A stretch of 64,000 nucleotides of DNA from Ridgeia piscesae (taxonomy: Eukaryota; Annelida; Polychaeta; Sabellida; Siboglinidae), in NCBI GenBank assembly GCA_025642075.2, contig JAODUO010000129.1:1-64000 (forward strand), written 5' to 3'. The position numbers were made by a program, and so were the translations under genes. The notes under the pieces were generated by a model that saw only the letters and a program-made list of their open reading frames with translations, had not been told where the DNA came from and did no database searches. Shown here one piece after another: positions 1 through 12,893 of the stretch (position 1 is the stretch's first letter; every line of letters begins with the position of its first letter).

Positions 1-610
1 GCACTGCAATTCACCCAACAGTGCTAATTACTGATAAAACACTTAACAACAGGTTTCCCCCCGGGCCCTGCAGTGACCACAACTTTTGTTTGCTCAGAGC
101 CAGAGGATGGATTAGCACCTAACAGTGACCATAGGTCAATACCCCCTTTGTTCTTTAGTCAGGCTGCAATCTGGCATCAGGCTATTCTGGTTTCCTGGCT
201 CACTTTGAAGTTGAGCCTTCCCACAACATCCTAGCAATGATTAGCAGTGTCTCTTCTGAGGGCAACATAGGCATTTTATTATGGACCTCCTGGCTTAACA
301 TACAAACACTATATTTTGGCCTTTACCTCTTTCAATCAGTTGTCATTCTGAAGCAGTTAGCAATAACAATACTCCCTATCACTGGTCTGTATGTCATTAT
401 ATGAGCAAAACACTAATTATGCCTATAAACTAGATGTCTCAATATATGTGTTGCTTTTCTTTTACCTACATAGTAATACAAAATGAAAAGTAAAAAAAAG
501 TATTTGAAACACTTTTTTAATTGTATTTTAATCCCTCAAGAATATTTGTATTTAAATACATCTCAAAGTATTTGACCCTATGTCTGGATGGGACAACCCA
601 CAATAGTTGT
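1..610. other. non-coding stretch, nothing recognised
   Basis: I see no coding signal, RNA gene or recognisable element. The sequence is ordinary AT-rich DNA with a moderately GC-rich patch near 60-130. Confidence 0.5.
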
Positions 611-680
611 GGATTTAGACAGGTTTACAGTTTGCACTTAATTGAACATAATATATAGGGATTTAGCAGCTAACCGCCCG

Positions 681-715
<35 letters not shown>

Positions 716-936
716 GGACGGACGGACGGACGGACGGACGGACGGACGGACGGACGGACGGACGGACGGACGGACGGACGGACGGTCGGTCGGTCGGTCG
801 GTCGGTCGGTCGGTCGGTCGGTCGGTCGGTCGGTCGGTCGGTCGGTCGGTCGGTCGGTCGGTCGGTCGGTGGATTTAGACAGGTTTACAGTTTGCACTTA
901 ATTGAACATAATAGACAGGGATTGCAGCTAACCGCC
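611..936. repeat. composite tetranucleotide array inside a 68-bp direct repeat
   Basis: A 68-bp segment at 611-678 recurs at 871-936 with a few changes; both begin GGATTTAGACAGG and end CAGCTAACCGCC. Between them lies a pure array that changes unit twice: (GTCT)n at about 681-714, (GGAC)n at about 715-785 and (GGTC)n at about 785-870. The open frames across it are only repeat translation. Confidence 0.9.
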
Positions 937-1645
937 CAGACCCAGTCAGGCTTCTGGATGTTGGAAATATGACCAGTCATTCACACCATACTGACAGAGC
1001 AAACAAGGCAGGTGGGGCTGTGGCCTGGCTTCAAAAATTACAAAGCAAGATGTTAGGGGATGCTTATCTCCTCTTCTCCTGCAGGCTTCCCGGGGACTGT
1101 CACAATTTAACTTGTATGTGATGTGGCTTCTCTGGGAAGAGAAGGTATTAATTGAGAAATCTGACTGAATATTTTTAATACCTCGATTATTATTACATTT
1201 ATTAGATTACTTCTAATATTGCCATTTTATCTGTCTAATATATTTGCTTGCAACTGTTCATATAAAAAAATAAAATTTGTGAGAAGTAATCGTGAGTACA
1301 ATTGCTTTGGTAATCTACTCGAGGACGATTACTTTGCTTCGTACTCGAGTACGAGTACTCAAAAAGTACTCGTACTCGAGTATGAGTACACGAGTATGAT
1401 TACTCCATCTCAGCTGGATGCTGATATGAATATTTATAAAAGTAACTCTTTTTTACATTTACCTAACACGTTTTCAATTTTTTTTAATGCTGCTTTGCTT
1501 GTTATCTGATGAAATAAATACATGATATCAAGTGCAGTGATTGTACCTGTAGTTATACTTATATTGTGCTTGCCATTATTTTGAGTCAATTTCATGAAAT
1601 AGTTTTGGTAAAAAGTTACTTTATGATGTCTTTACTTATATACAA
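937..1645. other. non-coding stretch with hairpin
   Basis: No gene is supported. The only structure is the palindromic patch at 1294-1410, listed separately. The open frame across 1219-1509 is AT-rich and has no recognisable domain. Confidence 0.5.
1342..1382. repeat. perfect 18-bp inverted repeat (hairpin), possible DNA-transposon end
   Basis: The arm at 1342-1359 is an exact reverse complement of 1365-1382, with a 5-nt loop. Each arm is built from TACTCG/CGAGTA words, and looser copies of the same words run from 1294 to 1410. Such self-complementary subterminal tracts occur in some hAT-type non-autonomous elements. That assignment is inference, because no target-site duplication is visible. 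Confidence 0.65.
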
Positions 1646-1646
1646 T

Positions 1647-1850
1647 TTAACAATTACACCCACCCATTAATACAGACAAATAAAATATCACATAGAGGGT
1701 AAGATTCAGAAATCGTCTTGAGGGCACAAAAACCTGTACTGGCCTTTGAACCAAATTGTGTAGTCTACATTTGTATTGATACCGCATAGCTTCAGCTTCC
1801 ACTGTCTCATCTGGAGTGGTGATATCGGAAAATGCCACAACTTATTATTA
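1647..1850 (-). other. unassigned short open segment, possible exon relic
   Basis: The minus strand has an open frame of about 63 codons whose middle has a protein-like mix of charged residues and cysteines, including the stretch RYQYKCRLHNLVQRPVQVF. I do not recognise the family. No strong acceptor is visible upstream, and a GTGATA donor-like word is the only downstream signal. It could be a relic exon or chance. Confidence 0.2.
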
Positions 1851-1859
1851 TCACTTAAA

Positions 1860-2560
1860 CTGGGTCATATTTCAAACAATATAGAAGCACATTAGCATTG
1901 ACCTATTATAAAAAGTTTGCAGGCATACCAAATTCCTACAATGTGGGAGGCACATCCACAAGGCCCCAGGCCACTTGGATTCACACATGACATACATCTG
2001 TACAATTTTTATAAAAGGTTTGTTGAGAGAGTAAATTAATGTATATTACAACACTCATTTACCTGTGGTGATGAGCTTTTCCGCATGCCCTATGGTGATG
2101 ATACCTCAAGTTCTGAAAATGTGACACATTTGAATTTTAATGTACTTGAAAAAAATTGCAATGTTATGAACGATCACATTATCATCATTGCTTAATATAT
2201 TAAATAATCATTATAACTATAATATTATAATATTGTCATTATGAATAAGTATAACGAAGGCCTAAGTGCAACTGTTCCGGATCACTTATAATGCATTTAT
2301 ATTATAAACCTGCTACATACCATATGTGACATAAACATTACATAGTTACAGTATTATAATCAATCACTGACGTATCGTAGTTATCTAAGTATAGGCCATA
2401 GTCTATGCCTGGCGTAATCATACTCGTAGCATAGCCATACCTTGGACTTGGTATTTTGTCGTACCATGGCATTGGCTGAATAAGCGCTAAGGTTGAAGGT
2501 AAACAATAACATAAATTTAATAAAAACAACAGGAATATCAATGACGTATACTCATACGCC

Positions 2561-2562
<2 letters not shown>
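1860..2562. other. non-coding stretch
   Basis: AT-rich sequence with no supported gene. A 67-codon minus-strand frame (2338-2541) starts with a hydrophobic stretch like a signal peptide but lacks any other support. Confidence 0.4.

Positions 2563-2602
<40 letters not shown>
2563..2602. repeat. (AT)n microsatellite
   Basis: Uninterrupted TA dinucleotide run of about 40 bp. Confidence 0.95.
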
Positions 2603-2603
<1 letters not shown>

Positions 2604-3482
2604 GTGATTATAGCTGAGCAATTCGTAATTACTAACCTATCTGGAAGAACATCTGTGCGAACGCTGCATGTTGACTGTGTAGTCAGTGCCAGTTCGCCGG
2701 CCCACGGGCACGGTGTCCGTAGCTTGCAAAGCCTGGGCACTGTGACTGTCACTGTTCCGAAGTCATGTTATTCACTGCTTGGTTCTATATTCTTTCCCAA
2801 TCATGCCTCGATGCTGTTTTTGTCTGCTTAATTTGCCGTGTTGGTGGCATATAAAAATCATGTTTGTGCCTAAACTCGCTGTTCCTAAACGTAAACAACT
2901 GGACAGGATGAAGGTCAATCTCGCCCCCAAGTCTCGGTCGCGTGAAGACTAAAGCGTATTCCGCTCAAATCTCCATTTCCATAGTTACGTTTCGTGCAGA
3001 GTTTCGACCGGATTCATTCGAAACGAAAATCGAAATAGTTCTTATTTATTTTATTAATTTCAGAAAAAAGAAGTAACATGTATGCATAAACCAACTAAGC
3101 AATCATTATAGAGAGTATGTGATACCTCCGCTGTTTGTGAAATTACTAAAAATCACTACGAGCAAACGATTTTTACGCGAATGAGTGGAGGGAGCAGCTT
3201 TAAGGTCTGTCACAGCCACATGCAATACTGTCACGCTCAAGGCAATGCTTGAAAGCCTCTGTGGAGGGAGCATTTATTGTTTGGACTGTGAGTTTGTTCC
3301 AGGGTCATATTGTGCTTATCAAGAAAGAATGCTTATAGGCTTGTATCCGGGAGCGTTGAACCATTAGGTGTAAGAAGTGTCCTCTACGCCCAGCGGCTAG
3401 ATGTTCTGTGGCACAGTGGGTGCGCGCTGGCTGGGTGTATTTACTGAGAGATGTCAACTAAGCCGTGTTGAATTGTATACAC
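2603..3482. other. non-coding stretch
   Basis: Slightly more GC-rich than its surroundings, but no exon with usable splice sites or known domain is seen on either strand. Confidence 0.4.
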
Positions 3483-3645
3483 CACAAACATAGTTACGCA
3501 GTCTGGCATATCATTAATACATGCCAGAAACAGCAACGGTCTCAACACCGTGCCCTGTGGGTCGCCTGATAGGAGTGGGGTCTTTTTGGACTTTGTGTTT
3601 GGGTGTTTTGCCATTTACAATGACTGTTTGGCTACTAATTTGGCA
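3483..3645 (-). mobile_element. LINE reverse-transcriptase fragment (decayed)
   Basis: Read on the minus strand, about 3490-3580 encodes the block GDPQGTVLRPLLFLACIND. This is the conserved non-LTR reverse-transcriptase motif usually reading GVPQGTVLGPLLFLLYIND. Just upstream, in another frame, is QTVIVNGKTPKHKV, matching the segment that normally precedes the motif, so at least one frameshift lies between them. The FADD catalytic box that should follow is not recognisable. This is a short, old, dead-on-arrival copy. Confidence 0.75.
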
Positions 3646-5081
3646 TTCATAATAAATATTACTTAGCGTGGATGATACCTTGTGCATACTACGATGTAAT
3701 AAACTCTGCTCGACTTCTGCACAAACGGGTTATTCTGGGAATTGGATACATGTCACATGTACCTCTTTTACTTGCGAATGATATGCGTTGAAGTAATGGA
3801 TGATCACTGCTTTATTTACGTCGACTGCACGTTGACCCGGAAGATTTGGCGCACGCGTAATCGGAACTCCGAACTGCCAAAAACGATGCGAATCACGTCA
3901 TAGAAGAATATGTAAGTAGCTTCGTTTTATTTTCATTGTAGTGAGCCAAGTTGATGTTACACACATCGATTCTGGAATTGCTAAAGCGTGTGCTTATATT
4001 ATAGTTTTGGTAAACACTGTATTAACTGGAACTAATAAATTAAACAATTATACAAGTTAGCGTATCGACTGGAGCTGACTGTACACAAGAATAATATTCT
4101 AATGATGGATGACAATTGTAGCTTCCGACTGATGAATACTAGGAAAATCAGGTTTTAAATATATTGTGCTTTACCTTTCTTATCTTAAATGTCCGCTTTA
4201 ATATTGAGTTTACCACACTATCATAGACATATAGTGATTTACGTAGTGCAAATAATAAACACGATTTTAGGCCGTATGTTTCTTTTACGGGATTTCAATT
4301 TTACATTGCAGTACGTTGTGGTTTCGATAAGCACTTATATCTGACAAGTTGTCTAAATGAACATAATCATAACACATGTATACGTTTGCCCCAAACAGGT
4401 TGTACTGCGCGAAAAATGGCACTCTTCATTATTAGTCAAGATCGCCAAACACAAGTACTTGCCGCTAATGCTATGGCAACCACCATAATAATCGATTAAA
4501 AGTCATGATTTCCGTGATCATTGTCACCGGCAATGTGTTCCATTGCTTCTGCTTGTAATAATCTTTCGGACATTATAACTGAAGCACGCTATTTGGCAAC
4601 AGTTCGATTATTACAAACAAAAACAAAACAAATTCCTATATGTTAACATGGAGAATATGGATTTCCTGCCTCCAACTAACCCAGCCTCGTTTTCGCGCGC
4701 GAGATTTACACGCCCTATTGTCTGACCACGGACTTATATGCACATATAAGTCCGTGGTCTGACGTAGACGTAGTCGTGGCTGCGCGTCCGTCATATATAA
4801 TACTAACAGTATTTAGTTTATGGGATAACGTTTTGTTTTCTATTTTTATAATCACGTCCGAAATATTAGGGGTACGTAAACATCGTGGTACTGAAATGTT
4901 ATGTTATAACGCTTTTGGCGTATTTGCATAGCCATAGGACCCACAGATTTTGATCTGGGCGTTATCGGTATTTTGCTAAAACTGCAATCAGACGATTTAT
5001 TTTGAATATTTGTGGGGATGTTGCCTTCGCCAGACAGTATTTAATTAATTAGCATAACATGTACACTCACATAATCTGATA
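3646..5081. other. non-coding stretch upstream of the kringle/EGF gene
   Basis: No coding signal. At 3830-3920 there is a more CpG-rich patch with a CACGTCAT word and a strong donor-like GTAAGT at 3912-3917. It could be a non-coding first exon of the gene whose signal-peptide exon begins near 5960, but nothing proves it. The hairpin at 4720-4763 is listed separately. Confidence 0.3.
4720..4763. repeat. 17-21 bp inverted repeat with 2-nt loop
   Basis: 4724-4740 and 4743-4759 are perfect reverse complements separated only by CA. Extending the stem to 21 bp costs one mismatch. The surrounding 4690-4800 is unusually CpG-rich for this region. Confidence 0.85.
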
Positions 5082-5238
5082 GAAAAACTAGATCTAGTCT
5101 TGCCTAAAAAGACTAAATTACATAACAAGATCACATTCATTGTCATCATTATTGGCGATGTCAACATTCCTAACGTTAAATGGAAAAGCACAAAGTCACG
5201 CGTAACAGTGGATAAAGTAGTTAGTAGTTACGTTTCTT
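5082..5238 (+). mobile_element. LINE endonuclease fragment (decayed)
   Basis: One open stretch reads KLDLVLPKKTKLHNK, then the conserved endonuclease core in the form GDVNIPNVKWKS. The better-preserved LINE at 34.5-34.65 kb has the matching order (LDLSLSKL, then GDFNLPNINWED). The usual GDFN is changed to GDVN. The fragment is short, with no recognisable flanking element. Confidence 0.6.
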
Positions 5239-5959
5239 AAATTAATAATATTAGCTAGGTAAACCGAAAATGTTGCGTTTGTTTAATACCAGGTGCGTGC
5301 AGCACTGTCATCAGTGTAGTCGTCATTTAAACAAGGATTTTGTTCCATATTTCTTTTCTAACAAGACTTACATATAATTCACAGTGCCATTTGTTACATT
5401 AAATATACACTTTGACAGCTTTCCGAAACAACTAAAAACTTATTTATTTTACTTGCATTACATGCCTTGAAGGCTTGATGATACTGGTTTCTATTTCACA
5501 GCACTGCCTGGTTTTAAATTGTTCAGTTTGAAACTGTATTTCTACACCCTAATTTTTTTAAATTTATCTTAACTTATTTATTTGTTTATCTCGTCTTAGC
5601 TTATGCATTTAATTATATTTTACATATAATGTCATGCTAACGTGAAGGGCTTTCTAATTTGATTAGCATTTAAGTACTTTAAAAGCGTTATATTAATTGA
5701 ACTGATTTTATATATAACATGTCCACTACTAACCAATTTATAAAAGTGGTACAGTTGTATTCCCAATTACTAGCGGCAAATGTCATTATGTCAGTGTTCC
5801 AGGCCCAGGTCAGATTGCTGTTGCATGACTGACAGTAACATACGCTATTCCTCTAGGGCTTTTTATTACTTAACCTTGTGAGGGTACCATTTAGCAAAAT
5901 ATCTTAAAGTTAAGTGAGTTATCATAACATAACCTTAAACCTATCTTGTTTTGTTTCAG
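5239..5959. other. non-coding stretch
   Basis: AT-rich, no features seen. Its end (TTGTTTTGTTTCAG) is a good acceptor for the exon at 5960. Confidence 0.5.
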
Positions 5960-6069
5960 TGTAGGTCATTGCGACAATAACACTAATATGGACGGCTGGT
6001 CCTTGCTACCTGTTCTTCAATTGCTATTCCTGTGTTCACAATGTTGGGGAGAGAACGAGAAATCTGCAG
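5960..6069 (+). CDS. kringle/EGF gene: signal-peptide exon
   Basis: The exon follows an acceptor TTGTTTTGTTTCAG and ends at a strong donor GTAAGTG (6070). The ATG at 5988 opens [19 protein letters not shown], a typical short signal peptide with a leucine-rich core. Cleavage is probably near residue 20, before ENEKSA. It ends in phase 1 after codon 27. The acceptor implies a non-coding exon further upstream, unless transcription starts here. Confidence 0.85.
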
Positions 6070-9000
6070 GTAAGTGTCTAAAACGTGATATAAATCATTC
6101 AAACCACTTGCGTTAGGTAATTTTGAATTATTAAGAATAACCCTGTCATTTATAAAACAAAACACATGTACAGTAAGCGTTTCTTATGATTGTAAAACAA
6201 TCAAACGCTTGTTTAGAAAATTGATTATTATTGTAAATAGATTAATAATTAGTAAATATAACTATGTCACAGAATATTGTAATACGTTTACCATTACGTG
6301 TTATATCTAGGTGCACTTAAATATCATAAGTAGTGCATTCAACATTTTTCACAAAGAAATTAGTTATACCTTTTGATGACTTTATGTTGGCTTTTTGAAA
6401 TTTATGTAAAACCACCATGTAGGCTTAATACAAGCAACATGGTGCATGTGTAAGCAGGGTTCGATTATAAATGTATTCCATTACCCCCGGGCAAAACTGA
6501 ATTTGCAACAGATTGCCATACTACCCGGGGATCAGGCCGAATCCGCTATATGTTGGAAGTAGGTGTCAATGTCAGCGGTATTCCATTACGCCGAACACAT
6601 AACTAGGAGGTCCACTTGCCGAACACGGTGTGAAGTACCAGTCGCGACCGTTGTTCATGTTTTGCAATATTTGTCAACGGTAGCCTACCAGAAGTAGGCG
6701 TCTATTTATTTGTTGTTTAAAGACCAGATGAAGTAGGTAGATAGGACTATTTTAATCGATGCAATAGTACAGTCCTTTTTACTCAAAGTTTAGATTGCAT
6801 CTTACTATGTAAAACTTATATTGAACATTTTCCCAGGCCCCCGCTTCCAGGGTAATACAAAACTATCGCTTTTCACATTGTGACAGACGCCACATTTTGA
6901 GGGACGGAATTGGCTAAATGTTTGCCACTCCTAAGTCACTGATGAATAGTGTTGTATGTGAATTACAAAATTGTTAATGGTTTAAGTGATATATACCGTA
7001 TTCTTAGAGATTTCCCACCCTTAGTTTCCTAGGAAAATAATGTGTGACAGAGGCACTTTAAGGGACGAATTTTATTGATACTGTTCCAGCAGTTTTGTAT
7101 GACTTTTAATATTTGTTAAATTTCTTTTTTGAAAACAATTTAGGGTGGCTGGTCATACAAAATTGTATTACCTGAATTCAGCAAATTTCCTTTTAAAAAG
7201 ATCTATTGTGATATAACCACTCAAAATACGTGTCTTAAAAACATCATGTTCCTTCTTCAACAATTTGGCAATGTGTAAGAGTAGACAGTTAATTTGTTTT
7301 CAATGAAATATCGAAGTATATATTAAAAACAAAAAGTAAAAGGTCCAAAAATATTCTTGCCTATTTAAAACTTAGCTTTGAAATGTTATTGTCACATGTG
7401 TTTCATTATTTGCGCAATAACACCCATTTTAGGTCTTCAAATATTTGTTTCTGAAGGGTAAAATCGTGATTAGAACTATCTAAAGGTTCGTTCTTGACAA
7501 ATTCGATGGCTATGCTTAACAACTACTGAAAATAATACATCTATTCAAATAACTACAGCAACGCTAAAACATTTTGTAAATGAAAGTGTTGGCCTTTCCA
7601 TTTTGTCTCATATGCAACTAAGTAAATATGTCATTTTTATTTCCAATGTTAACAATTAAGAATGTCATCATCTGGTGGACGGCTTCCGAATAATATATCA
7701 TTCATCTTAGACCAATTGTGTGATGAATTGTTTACCGAAACTATTTGCACAATTTAGCAAGTTTTCTAACTAACATGTCACGTAGCTGTATCACATTGTG
7801 ACTGACGTTTTAGATTTTGGTTTCTCGCAAACTCATTTCTTGGAGATAATTGCTTTCTTCAAAACTAAACTAGTGCTTCTACGTAATGAATATATCCATT
7901 AGTTTTGTAATACTGAAAGAACGGATTATTGCAACAATATTCTGTATAGGTCTAGCCTTGTACTCGTACACATTTTATAATTGATCTTTTGCTAATCATT
8001 CAGGGTTTTTGCCTTTGTCTTTGTAGTGAAATACAAATCATTTGAGTGTCTAAAAACATATGATGGCGTCGATTATCAAGGATACCAGTTCAAAACAAAA
8101 TTCGGTCGGATATGCCAAAATTGGTGGGCTGACGAGGTGAGTATAAATGTCAAAGTAGGTGAGATAGCTAAACACTTAACGTCTTAACACTACATTGCTA
8201 CGTGTAGCTGTCCCCTCTACATGTACGCGTTGCATAGAGGCTCTGGATATCGATACTCGTAGGTCTATGTTTTGTCACTTAGTGTGTTATATATTCATTA
8301 TGTATATATTGCAGGCTCAATTATTGTATAATATATTAACAAATTCCATCAAATCCAAAACATTACACACTGTATAATTTCCGTTATACTGTGTGTTGGG
8401 CGATTTCATGGGAAAGTTTGCACAATAGTCTCTGGACGATTAAAAGATGAACTTCATTTGTATTGGAACAATTATAAATGTATATGTATGTGCGTGCGTG
8501 AGTGTGTGTGAACAAAGCAATGTTTTACCTTCAAATGCTTCCAGGTGATGACAGTAATACTGTCACTGATATTGATTGGGCTTAAAATAGTTAGGTTTAA
8601 ATTTATTTAATAAAATGCTGCTTTCTATTTAAAAAAAACATTTAATGAGATAGCATTCGCTAACATTATGTCAAAATCTGCAATGGTTACTGACCACAAG
8701 GCATCATCCTACCAGTCACAGGTGGAGTAGAACAACATTTAAAAGTATTCTGTAATTCGACACATATGTTTAACATGTGTTGTACCCTTTATCAGTTCAT
8801 ATAATTTTATAAATGTCCTACTGGAAACAATAAAACCCATGATTAACTGGTTTATTTTAAGAAGTACAAAACTTATTTTTTTCACAATAGCAACATGTTA
8901 TAAGCAGAACCCTTATCCCTCTGAAAGAACCGAATAGCATGCCTGTTTACCTAACACGAATTAACACATGTTAAAACAAATCTGGTAAAGGAATGCTTAT

Positions 9001-10559
9001 AAAAGTGATGTGAACAAAACCTGGGTTATACATGTCAGATACATGACGGAACAGCAATGAATACCTGTAGTGCTGTAGTAGGGTTTTATTTGCAAGCTGG
9101 TTGATCGGCAGAGAATATGGTTATTCATAGTCTTGTAATCCGTAATTGCTGTTGTGCGTACTATACTGACAATATAATCACAGTTGATTACACTGCCAAA
9201 ATAATCATGACTTCCTTTTAATTTTGAGTTTGTCCCAAATGCAAAGTAATATTTAGATTTAATAGGTTTACCACAGTACATAGTGATATATTCACATTTC
9301 AACAGACTTTATTGGCCATTTAAAACATCACATTAAAAAAGAAATTATGTCACCCCCAGACGCACATACACACGGCCAACATACAGTGTGTTTCATATCC
9401 AGCTGTTTCTTTGTTATTATAACAGTATGCAAAAACATCCCCGGCAGAATAGTTACCGGTAATTGTATCCAATAACATTAACCTTTTCTTTTTTCATGAT
9501 TAATTACATTTGTGATGTAGTCACTTTATCTCTAGTAGGTGAACAATTGTATTGTTTGCATATATGTACGCACTGAAGCCTACCTCTCCGAGATAAATCG
9601 TAGAGGTGAGTTTTGCTTTTCTTTTAATCATTTGTTTTTCTCTTAATCTTCAGTACGATGCAAAGTCCCTTGACATTGATTATTTGTAGCAAGTGTATGA
9701 TGACCTTTATTTGCCAGCTGGCACCAAATGTGTCCACCCTTATCCTTATGTGATTCGTATGACATGATACAGTTGGATGGCTAACTAGTTAACTGTTTTG
9801 TTTTGTAATATTTGTTAAAGGAATGTGAGCATGGTGACTACTTTTTAAAATGTTTTGTATATATTGCTACTAATAGCACTCCAATGGTAATATATTAATA
9901 CAGTTCTTAAATTACTATTGCCTAGTTTACTTGTCATAGTAAGCAGGAAAGCACATATCTAATTGCTAATATGGCAGTGAAATATTATTGTCTGTTAATA
10001 AAATGTAGAATTTGTTTCCGTGAACATTTATGGTATAGACATTGTTACCCTACTACCCTTATGAAACACTTTGATAGGTAATTTAATTTAATCATTAACA
10101 GTCAACTTGGACACATATAAGCATATGTTACGCAACATGTTCAGCCAACCCATAACACCAAAGCGTCGACTTTTGTTTTCTTTTAAAACCTCAATTCCAA
10201 GATGCGTCCACGTTCCATCTTGGGTGTGTGGCTACGCAGCGACGCAGGCGACCTCACACCAGCCTTTATTCTAACCCAGGGAAGGTTCCCAGTGTGTTCC
10301 CGGATGCCTGTGTGACATGCCGTGTGTGGAGGCTAATGGTTCAAATTGCAGAGCCGTTGTTTACATTTGTTTCTCACCACAGCCACACAAACCTGGCTGC
10401 ACAGCAGGGGGTCCTGGCAATTACTGCCGCAACCCTTATGGACCTGGCATCCCGTCATCGCTGTGCATGGACAAAGAGCCTTGGTGTTACACAACAGATC
10501 CAAAGAAGATATGGGAGGCCTGCAATATTCCGTTGTGTTCACGTGAGTATATACAAACA

Positions 10560-10638
<79 letters not shown>

Positions 10639-10988
10639 CTATAGTCAGTATCCAATCCTCAGCGCTTTACACATAATTCCCTGGCAGACCTGTTCAATCA
10701 AACACCATCTCGACTTCTCTGGGAAGCATCCAGCCATATGCTATAATTAATGCGCGAAGGCTGCTCGTGCACATACCCACCACTTGTCTATAGCCAGGTA
10801 CTCGTTTATACAGCTCGGTGGACTGGAGCAATGTAGAGTGAAAAAACTTGCCCAAGGTTTTAACACTGCAGCACATGATTCGAACCCGGGTCGTCTTAGT
10901 CGAGAGTCCGACGCCTTACCCCTGAGCCACGGCGCTCACACGCACGCACACACACACACGCACGCACACACACATATACATATATACA

Positions 10989-11051
<63 letters not shown>

Positions 11052-11644
11052 TATATAAATTTATTATATTCCTAGAGGCAGCTTAAAACATCATGGTAGA
11101 AGATGTTAATCATCACATAATAGGTGTAAATGAATCTTGGACCACCACCGAAATATCAGATGTCGAATTAGGAATAACAGAATATATATTGTTTAGGAAA
11201 AGTAGAATAGGAAGAAGGGGAGGTGGTTTTATTTTGTATATTAAAGAATCCATCCAGGCTTATGAAACAAAATTAGAAAAAGAAGCAGAATGTGCAGAAG
11301 CTGTCTGGTATACCATAGTTACAAGAACTCCACATTAACTATTGGGTTAGTGTATCGAAGTCCAAACATAAGCATAGAAGATAATGAGAAAGTACAAAAC
11401 GCTATCAATGAACTGAGTAAACGGGACTGTATTATTATGGGTGATTTTATCCATGTGCATGTACAGTAGAAATCGCTACAGAGTAATGGGAGTGAGGATC
11501 AACAGTTTTTCAATTTAGTACGTGATAGTTTCATTTCGTAACATGTATTAGAACCAATCACGTGCGAGAACGTGTTAAACACAGTTTTGAGCTCACAGAA
11601 GGAATTTGTTGATAATGTCAATAATATTGACTTTGATGGTTGTG

Positions 11645-11706
<62 letters not shown>

Positions 11707-11930
11707 CATCGTCGTGACCTACATTGTTACGACATAGAACTGTGTGGATTGAAATTATACCCAGATGCGTGTCTTTTTTCATACTGGGACTCAACTGGTA
11801 TGCGAGTTTACACGCTCAGAATCGAAATCAATTCTCGACCACGAGTACATAAACAACCGTACTAACGTACTGACATCTTCCGTCGCGTCAATCGGTCTCT
11901 CGGATCACTGTCCAGTGACTGTCGTTCGGA

Positions 11931-11999
<69 letters not shown>

Positions 12000-12811
12000 T
12001 AAGTATATATATATACCGACTTCATTCTTCTTGTACACAGTTTTTGAACAATTACCTTAATGACAATTTGTTGTTTTTTAGAAGGTGTCACTCCTGGAAT
12101 TCCATTCTCTCCTCCATTAGAATGCTACATCGCACACACCGGTCCATATTACAAGGGACTCCATGCCCGTACTGAATCAGGTCGGACGTGCCAAGCTTGG
12201 AGAACAACTAAGGTGATAATAAAATAAATTTAACACAAAATGGGTAAGATCAAATAACTTCCAAACATATCATCTTCATTAGCTTCATATTATTATAAAA
12301 ATACAGTATTCATTCTACTTAAAATGCCTGGTTACTCTTAAACATTCTTCGTTTCAAATTCACACTTTACTTCTTCGGCAGATAGATTTCCGATTTTCCT
12401 CTTTTACGGAAGATAATTATGAACAGTGTGGCAAATTATCCATATTCTAGGTATTAATCCAGATGATTTTAATTAAGCTCAGGTAAACCCATTTATTCAA
12501 TATAATTTGACATGATTTATTTCTTGTAAACTTTATAATACTAAATAATTGATGAATACGTAACGTCATTATATAGATACAAGGGCAAAAGTAAATGTAG
12601 TATCATTGAATAGTTATAAAAACAAAATATATTATCTTTCAAATGCCGAATAGGTTTGAAGACTCTAACAAGTGAAGGCTTAAGCATTTAGAAAATCAAC
12701 CAGTATGGCTTTTGGGGTCTTACATTAGTAATATGTAAATTGGAATGAACATATAGATAAAATAGTCTCTCTCTCCCTCTCTCCCTCTCTCCTGCCTCCT
12801 CCTCCTCCCTC

Positions 12812-12893
<82 letters not shown>

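Larger units (their letters stand above)
10543..12081 (+). other. intron 3 of the kringle/EGF gene, packed with retroelement pieces
   Basis: Phase 1; GTGAGT...GTTTTTTAG. In order it holds an (AT)n run, a minus-strand SINE, (CA)/(AT)n, a LINE endonuclease fragment, (AT)n, a second LINE endonuclease fragment and (AT)n, filling most of its length. Confidence 0.85.

Noticed and set aside
642..897. Open frames of Gly-Arg-Thr-Asp / Arg-Pro-Ser repeats on both strands
   Set aside because: Pure translation of tetranucleotide arrays; the same happens at 17428-18322. No initiation context or conserved domain.
2338..2541. 67-residue frame with signal-peptide-like start
   Set aside because: AT-rich chance frame without splice sites, conserved cysteines or homologous context.
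8997..9302. 101-residue minus-strand frame in intron 2
   Set aside because: No domain, poor coding composition, no splice context.
10228..10382. An extra exon just before the second half of kringle 1
   Set aside because: The kringle reads continuously from CQNWWADE to PHKPGC when 8136 is joined to 10383; adding this segment would break the domain.
10870..10940. A tRNA gene on the minus strand
   Set aside because: A and B boxes are present, but the sequence continues into a SINE body and the cloverleaf is not complete.
11765..12175. 136-residue frame spanning an (AT)n run
   Set aside because: Only the first third is real (LINE endonuclease relic); the rest is microsatellite and intron, and it overlaps the kringle 2 exon in the wrong frame.
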